Shown here one piece after another: positions 58,547 to 64,000 of a stretch of 64,000 bases of DNA; positions within the stretch are counted from its first letter, which is position 1; every line of letters starts with the position of its first letter. The stretch is from Suillus spraguei. Lineage: Eukaryota; Basidiomycota; Agaricomycetes; Boletales; Suillaceae. The DNA is taken from NCBI GenBank assembly GCA_016800925.1, contig JABCPU010000333.1, positions 1-64,000 on the forward strand. The letters are read 5' to 3'. The translations under genes and the position numbers were made by a program. Below the pieces are notes generated by a model that did not search any database, was not told where the DNA came from, and worked only from the letters and a program-made list of their open reading frames with translations.

Positions 58547-60162
58547 CAGTGGCTCAAAAAACTGTCCGCATGTTTTGGCATTTTTCACTATCTATAATAT
58601 TGTGTGAGAACAAACAAATGCCTCAAAAACATGCTTATACCACATTGTAGTATGGCTTCAGGGCTTTCATTTGAGCCCTACACCGTGGGAATCGGTGGAG
58701 ATATGGTGGAGATACAAGGCTCACAAAATGGTGACTCATGCGGACAGTTTTTTGACTCAAGTATTTTACAGTAATAACCAGGTATTCTAGTATTTTGTAT
58801 GACCTCCCTTGGCTTTAATTACTGCCTCTATCCTTCTAGGCATACTCTCAATTAATTTCTGGCAATCCTCAGCTGTGATCTTCCCCCATTCCACTGCTAC
58901 TCTCTCCCAAAGCTCCCATACTCCTTTAGGGGGGTTTTCATAGGCTTGAAGCTTTTTCTTGAGTGTTCCCCAGAGATGTTCAATGACATTGACATCAGGA
59001 GACTGTGCTGGCCAGTCAAGAACATTGATGTTATGTTCTTCAAACCATTCCCTAGCTCTTCTGGATGTGTGCTTGGGATCATTATCCTGTTGGAAAATGA
59101 TATCTTCTTCATCAATCCCTGATTCTGCCAAGCTAGGCAGCAAGTGGTCATTTAAAATGTCCACATACTGCTCAGCATTCATCTTCCCCTCAACCTCAGC
59201 AAGCATTCCCATACCATTCCATCCCATACAGCCCCATACCATTAAAGAACCTCCTCCAAACTTGACAGTCCCATTAACCTCTCTGTCTGTTAGGCCATCT
59301 CCCTTCTTTTTCCATACATACACCTTCCCATCTGACCCAATCCTATTGATTTTGGTCTCATCTGACCATATAACACGCTTCCAGTCCTCTACAGTCCAGT
59401 GTTGATGAGCTAAGGCAAAGGCTAGTCTTCTCTGCCTATGTTTGATGGAGAGAAGAGGCTTTTTCTTCTTTGTTACTGCCTTGAGATGAGCTGCCTTGAG
59501 AACATTCCTCACAGTTTGTGAAGAGATAGGGGTAGTGATGGTGGAATTGATATAATGGGTGGCTTGGACAGCATTATCAGCCTTTCCTGTAGTGATATGT
59601 TGGATAATAGCCCTTTTGTCAGTAGAGGTAAGCTTGGATGGACGTCCTCCACAAGAGTTTTCCCTGTCTGGGTGGCTTTCTTTGATGAACTTGGCCACAG
59701 TGGACTTGCATACTCCAGTTCTAGAGGAAATTTGGCGAGCAGAGAGGCCAGCATAAGACAGAGAGAGGATATTATCTCTTTGAGCAGAGGAGATGGCTTT
59801 CATGGTGATTATGACTATGATACATGAGATATTCTGGTTTATATAGTTAGATATAGTCATAAAATAACATAATGACACCACTTTATAATTTATATAATAG
59901 TGGCATGATTTTTATGGTGTCATAAATAATGATTTATATAGTTTTAATATACACTCAAAAAACTGTCCACATGAGTCATCATTTTATAAGCCTTATATCT
60001 CCACCATATCTCCGCGATTCCCACGGTGTAGGGCTCAAATAAAAGCCCTGAAGCCATACTACAATGTGGTATAAGTATGTCCTTGAGGAATTTGTTCATT
60101 CTCACACAATATCATAGATAGTGAAAAATGTCAAAACATGCGGACAGTTTTTTGAGCCACTG
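58547..60162 (-). mobile_element. Complete Tc1-like DNA transposon, TA target site
   Basis: Element of 1616 bp bounded by CAGTGGCTC and GAGCCACTG with TA on both sides (58545-58546, 60163-60164). The terminal inverted repeats are about 210 bp and over 85 percent alike by eye. Each arm also has an inverted copy of its own tip (ACTGTCCGCATG at the outside, CATGCGGACAGT or CATGTGGACAGT at the inside). The transposase lies between the arms. It was inserted in LTR B. Confidence 0.93.
58787..59803 (-). CDS. Tc1-family transposase, DD34E, apparently intact
   Basis: 338 residues from the ATG at 59803 (MKAISS); the open frame extends upstream to 59881 but family starts are near this Met. Two N-terminal helix-turn-helix units (LSARQISSRTGVCKSTV; ISSQTVRNVLKAA) with a GRPSK linker are followed by the DDE core: WSDETKIN, FQQDNDPKHTS and NVIEHLWG. 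Exactly 34 residues separate the second Asp from the Glu, so DD34E. There are no stops or shifts, so it could still be active. It would cut and rejoin the ends at 58547 and 60162. Confidence 0.95.
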   Translation of the reverse strand: MKAISSAQRDNILSLSYAGLSARQISSRTGVCKSTVAKFIKESHPDRENSCGGRPSKLTSTDKRAIIQHITTGKADNAVQATHYINSTITTPISSQTVRNVLKAAHLKAVTKKKKPLLSIKHRQRRLAFALAHQHWTVEDWKRVIWSDETKINRIGSDGKVYVWKKKGDGLTDREVNGTVKFGGGSLMVWGCMGWNGMGMLAEVEGKMNAEQYVDILNDHLLPSLAESGIDEEDIIFQQDNDPKHTSRRAREWFEEHNINVLDWPAQSPDVNVIEHLWGTLKKKLQAYENPPKGVWELWERVAVEWGKITAEDCQKLIESMPRRIEAVIKAKGGHTKY

Positions 60163-60275
60163 TATATAGACATGATAACAGGATACAGAGTAATCAAAGG
60201 AATATACAGAAGTAGGAACAATGAATCAGACTAAGGTCTGCAGGAGTTGTACTACAAGTTTATATACTGTAGGAG

Positions 60276-60752
60276 TGTTACGAACTGGGGTGGCGTCACC
60301 AGTGACAGTGAAAAGACACAGGACGGTCTGCTGGGAGCTTCTTACAATGCCCAAAAGAGGACAAGGTGAAAGTACAAGGAACGCGTTCCGAGTACGATCA
60401 AGGGTCTGGCCTCGAGGATAAGTCAAGAGGTTCGGTACGAGAATAGAGACTAAGACTAAGGCGTGCTTAGACTTAGAGACAATTCAAGGACGACTTAGGT
60501 TGGAGACCTAAGCGAAGGAAGTTCCAGGTAAAACCCAGTAAGATTAAAGTAAAGAATCTACTACAAGTACACTGTGCTTATATAGGTAGAATGTGCGCAC
60601 AGACCAGGTAACTGTGAGAATGTAACTGCGTATCCTAATAAGGAAGGCATGTGTTGTACAGATGCGTTGAGCATATGAGTTGGAGTCATGTGACACGATA
60701 TACAAGTAAGAAGATAAAAGGAAAATGAATAGGAGCACATACAACTGTAACA
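60276..60752 (+). mobile_element. Solo LTR A1 with target duplication AGGAG
   Basis: 477 bp, TGTTACGAACTGGGGTGGCG to ACAACTGTAACA, flanked by AGGAG at 60271-60275 and 60753-60757. A sister copy is at 63286. It sits in LTR B. Confidence 0.9.
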
Positions 60753-60990
60753 AGGAGCATGCCGGAAGGTAAGTACGGATAGTCCGAGGCTATGTCAGAA
60801 ACACATTAGTAAGTACAGCGGGAACATAAGGCTATGAACTCGGAGATGAAGCTTGTACAAAATACTTATCAAGATGGAGGCAGAGATCACCAAGAGCCGG
60901 AAGCACAGAGATACCCAAAAGCCGGAGACACAGGTATATTCTAAAAGGGGTAATGTGCAGGTGCGCGGGAATAGTTCAGATATGAACTTG

Positions 60991-61050
60991 GATTGGATAT
61001 GGACATGGATTGGATATGGACATGGATTGGATATGGACATGGATGGATAT
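60991..61050. repeat. 17-bp minisatellite GATTGGATATGGACATG
   Basis: Three full copies and a partial one, followed by degenerate GGAT-rich sequence to about 61080. Lies near the end of LTR B. Confidence 0.85.
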
Positions 61051-61275
61051 GGATTGGAGTGGATGGGTGGATCGGATATGTGTAGATTGGGTGTCTGGAT
61101 GTCCATGGATGGATCTGATCTAGACCTGAATGTACGGTATATGACAAAGAGGTGGCATCTTGCTGCCAGTAGTTCAAACAGCTGGAGCATAGCCAGGATT
61201 GACCCAAGACCTCCTAAATGAAGCATGTGAGGCAATCTTCAATCAGTTCAGAATGCAGCAGCTTTCAGCCCAGGT

Positions 61276-61690
61276 ACGTTCACCCATTTAAATTACTAAT
61301 TACAACCATTCACTCACTATTTTCTCTCCCAACCCCCTCCACCCCATCTGCACTGTATTCTTGTCACCCACCCTAGATGTTTTGGCATCACAACCAAACA
61401 ACACCTACACACCACAGACAATATGTTCCATTGTAATGAACATATTGGCGCTGGGCTTAAAACCCCATATTTTAACACTCGTCTGATGTCTACAGGAGTT
61501 ACCACTTGTCCATGGCGGTCTTTCCCCTTTAGCAGTACCGGTGGCATCCCATGCTTACCGCACACCGTACCAACTGCCGCACCTCGTTCCACGAACTGAT
61601 GTCCTTCCATGTCCTTGCCGTGTCCGCATAGCTCCATTTGGTGCACAGTTTGTTTTCTGTTCGTTATCACTGATTCCACAGCAAGTGTTA
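61276..61690. other. Downstream part of the gag-like region, no clear gene
   Basis: Begins with a GTACGT donor-like site after the last gag-like exon, then C-rich intron-like sequence. A minus-strand frame at 61317-61697 has no support. From about 61690 the left arm of the inverted repeat begins. Confidence 0.35.
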
Positions 61691-62395
61691 TTAACATGTT
61701 GCCTCGTGCCGCAGCGCCTCGCGCTATGTATACTTACGGCGGTTACTACACTCCAGCGCTACTGATCTTGCCTAGAGTATTCCGAGTACATACAATTTAG
61801 GATATAAGCACCGTGTACCCCACACGATACAGTACCTGATTTTACCCCATTGCACATACTATAGGTCAGGATTATTGTCTAGCTCTGGATCTACCCAGTA
61901 GTGGACATAGTCTTTAAAGTTTCCTTACCGCTCGTTAATACATCACGCTCATTCTCCATTACCGCTGGCATACTGCCGGACTTTTGACTGTTACTTTGAC
62001 TGAACTTCCCATGAACCGCTACTTTACCGCTGAAAGTACTGCAGACTTCATTACTGTTTCATTGCACTGCTCGCAACCTTACTGCTACCGCTGCTATCAT
62101 CACTTGACATTGCTCGCCCGACGCAACTGATACTGACTATATCTCGACCACGGTAGCACCGCTACACACAACACTAGTTCCAGCGGCATCATCGCTGACC
62201 GCAGCAACTTACCACTGACCACAACGCTTCATTTGCACATAAGTTTGACTTGTACTTGACCATACTGATAGGCATCCCCCTTTAGGGTCGAACGCTCTTG
62301 TTCTCACAAGTGAAGCAGACTAGACGGAGCACCAGACTAACATACTAGTTTAGGCAGTGGTTTATCTACAGCCCAAGCTAGGTTGTATCTTTACA
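61690..62395 (-). repeat. Left arm of a large inverted repeat (LTR D-like, reverse)
   Basis: Reverse complement of the right arm at 62827-64000, from CAACATGT near the outside to GTATCTTTACA at 62395. By eye most positions agree over some 700 bp. It is rich in GCGGTA-like short repeats and has no coding frame. Confidence 0.8.
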
Positions 62396-62826
62396 CCGTC
62401 TTTCACCTACCACACTGCCCTACTGGACAACACACTCCACATGGCATTTAACCACCCTTCTCCCCTCCCCAACATACTATCTGGCCATCATGCGCTGTGA
62501 TGAACAAAGTCATGCTGACCATCCACAAGCATCTCATTACTGTCTACGGTGGCTACCAACCAAATCCCTTATAGCAAGCATTAGCCTTTTGCTTCATTAA
62601 GCCAGTACTGTTCTTACTCTGTGGACCCTTGCCCCTTGCCAGATCCTGGTATTAATGCCCTCATGTCCTATCCATTTCCATCTTGATCCATTGGTGCATA
62701 GCATATTCATTTCCGCCGTTACTAAAACCTATGGCAGGACTTACATTACATTCTGTGAGGCCGCTTGCATGCTGCTGCCTCTTTGCTAAAATCACATAGT
62801 ACATCTCTATTTCGCTACTGGTTTCA
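62396..62826. other. Spacer of the inverted repeat
   Basis: No gene. At 62503 it has TGTGATGAACAAAGTCATGC, which equals in reverse the end of insert D (56704-56729), so a further reversed, diverged D-like sequence probably starts here. Confidence 0.4.
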
Positions 62827-64000
62827 TAGCCTGGGTGGTAGATAAACCATGGCCTAAGCTAGTATGTGAGTCTTGCACTCTGTCTAGTCTGCTTCACTTG
62901 TGAGAACAAGAGCGTTCGACCCTAAAGGGGGATGCCTATCAGTATGGTCAAGTACAAGTCAAACTTATGTGCAAATGAAGTGTTGTGGTCAGTGGTAAGT
63001 TGCCGCGGTCAGCGATGATGCCGCTGGAACTAGTGTTGTGTGTAGTGGTGCTACTGTGGTCGAGATATAGTCAGTATCAGTTGCGTCGAGCGAGCAATGT
63101 CAAGTGATGATAGCAGCGGTAGCAGTAAGGTTGCGAGCAGTGCAAAGAAACAGTAAAGAAGTCCGCAGCACTTTCAGCGGTAAAGGTAGCAGTGCGTGAG
63201 AAGTTCAGTCAAAGTAACAGTCAAAAGTCCAGCGGTATGCCAGCAGTAACGGAGAACGAGCATGATAGATTTAACGAGCGATAAATGTTACAAACTGGGG
63301 TGGCGTCACCAGCGACAGTGAAAAGACACAGACGGTCTGCTGGGAAGTTCTACAATGTCCAGAAGAGGACAAGGTGAAAGTACAAGGAACGTGTTCCAAG
63401 TACGATCAAGGGTTCGGCCTCAAAGACAAGTCTAAGAGGTTCTACAAGAATAGAGACTAAGACTAAGGAGTGCTTAGACTTAGAGACAATTCAAGACGAC
63501 TTAGGTTGGAGATCTAAGCGAAGGAAGTTCCAGGTAAAACCCAGTAAGATTAAAGTAAAGAATCTACTACAAGTACAACGTGCTTAAATAGGCCAATATG
63601 TGCGCACGGACCAAGAGAGATGTGAGAAAGTAAGTGCGTATCCAAATAAGGAAGGCAACTATAGTACAGATGCGTTGAGCATATGAGTCAGAGTCATGTG
63701 ATATGATATACAAGTAGGGAAACAAAGAGAGAATGAATAGGGGCACATACGATTGTAACAATAAAGAACTTTAAAGACTAAGTCCACTACTGGGTAGATC
63801 CAGAGCTAGACAATAATCCTGACCTATAGTACGTGCAATGGTGTAAAATCAGGTACTGTATTGTGTGGGGTATGTGGTGCTTATATCCTAAATCATATGT
63901 ACTTGGAATACTCTAGGTGAGATCAGTAGCACTGGAGTGTAGTAACCGCCATAAGTAAACATAGCGCGAGGCACTGCGGCATGAGGCAACATGTCATAAG
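62827..64000 (+). repeat. Right arm of the inverted repeat (LTR D-like, forward), split by LTR A2
   Basis: Pairs with 61690-62395 in reverse and continues to the window end; the last bases still match, so the arm extends outside. LTR A2 is inserted at 63286-63760. Confidence 0.8.
63286..63760 (+). mobile_element. Solo LTR A2 with target duplication ATAAA
   Basis: 475 bp, starts TGTTACAAACTGGGGTGGCG, ends GATTGTAACA, flanked by ATAAA at 63281-63285 and 63761-63765. Same family as A1. Confidence 0.9.

Larger units (their letters stand above)
57777..61146 (+). mobile_element. Solo LTR B with target duplication AAGAG, carrying two later insertions
   Basis: Starts TGTTACGACC and ends GGTATATGACA, flanked by AAGAG at 57772-57776 and 61147-61151, within the gag-like gene. 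After removing the Tc1 element and LTR A1 about 1270 bp remain, with no coding sequence. It holds a 17-bp minisatellite near 60991. Confidence 0.8.
54343..61275 (+). pseudogene. Gag-like transposon protein gene cut into three parts by nested elements
   Basis: Part 1 (54343-54499, MPFLAEDPNNAIMPNF), part 2 (57172-57776, with KKKKKSKYAPIKDIDVPSDP) and part 3 (61147-61275, RWHLAASSSNSWSIARIDP then ACEAIFNQFRMQQLSAQ before a GTACGT donor) belong to one gene. The family is widespread in Agaricomycete genomes next to retroelements (from general knowledge); its role is not established. Solo LTRs separate the parts. Within each part there are also small frame shifts (around 54410, 57190, 57575 and 61215), so the copy is dead independent of the insertions. 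Confidence 0.7.

Overview
The window looks like nuclear DNA of a filamentous basidiomycete, most likely an Agaricomycete. Genes are split by 45-75 bp GT-AG introns, and the families present are typical of mushroom-forming fungi: a NACHT NLR-like protein with tryptophan repeats, a SAP/F-box-like protein with WW repeats, a DEK_C-SWIB protein, a gag-like transposon protein, and Tad-type LINE and mariner debris. The species cannot be named from the sequence.

Layout. 1-6.7 kb: an NLR-like gene with a 27-nt/9-residue repeat array, then an intact tRNA pseudouridine synthase (PUS3/DEG1 type). 6.7-31.5 kb: a segmental repeat region in three diverged units, carrying five open copies and two remnants of a minus-strand, three-exon, cysteine/histidine zinc-finger gene family. 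Unit 2 is preceded by decayed copies of the NLR and PUS3 genes, which follow a degraded copy of the HRD3 5' region (15.5-17.6 kb). 31.6-33.9 kb: a dead mariner-like transposase split by a 5'-truncated LINE with a 13-bp target duplication. 37.2-53.1 kb: mostly host genes (HRD3/SEL1L, SWIB, SAP/F-box-like, PTAR1-like, GT49-like glycosyltransferase, D-2-hydroxyacid dehydrogenase). Between them lies a tandem array of about nine tRNA-like units (45.2-46.6 kb), interrupted by a 581-bp MITE-like insert. 53.2-64 kb: a nested transposon stack. A gag-like gene is cut into three pieces by two solo LTRs. One of these holds an LTR-like insert that itself holds another solo LTR; the other holds an intact Tc1 element and a further solo LTR. 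Most of these carry readable target duplications. The window ends inside an inverted pair of LTR-like sequences.

Functions. PUS3 acts in tRNA modification, HRD3 in ER-associated degradation, the SWIB protein in chromatin, the GT49-like enzyme in the secretory pathway. They are not an operon and share no pathway. The NLR and the zinc-finger family are the fast-changing accessory part. A joint role for them is conceivable but nothing in the sequence shows it.

Caution. Many otherwise well-conserved reading frames break by a single base, often in short homopolymers (NLR, SWIB, SAP/F-box-like, GT49, dehydrogenase). This fits uncorrected sequencing indels or very recent decay, so pseudogene calls for these genes are provisional.
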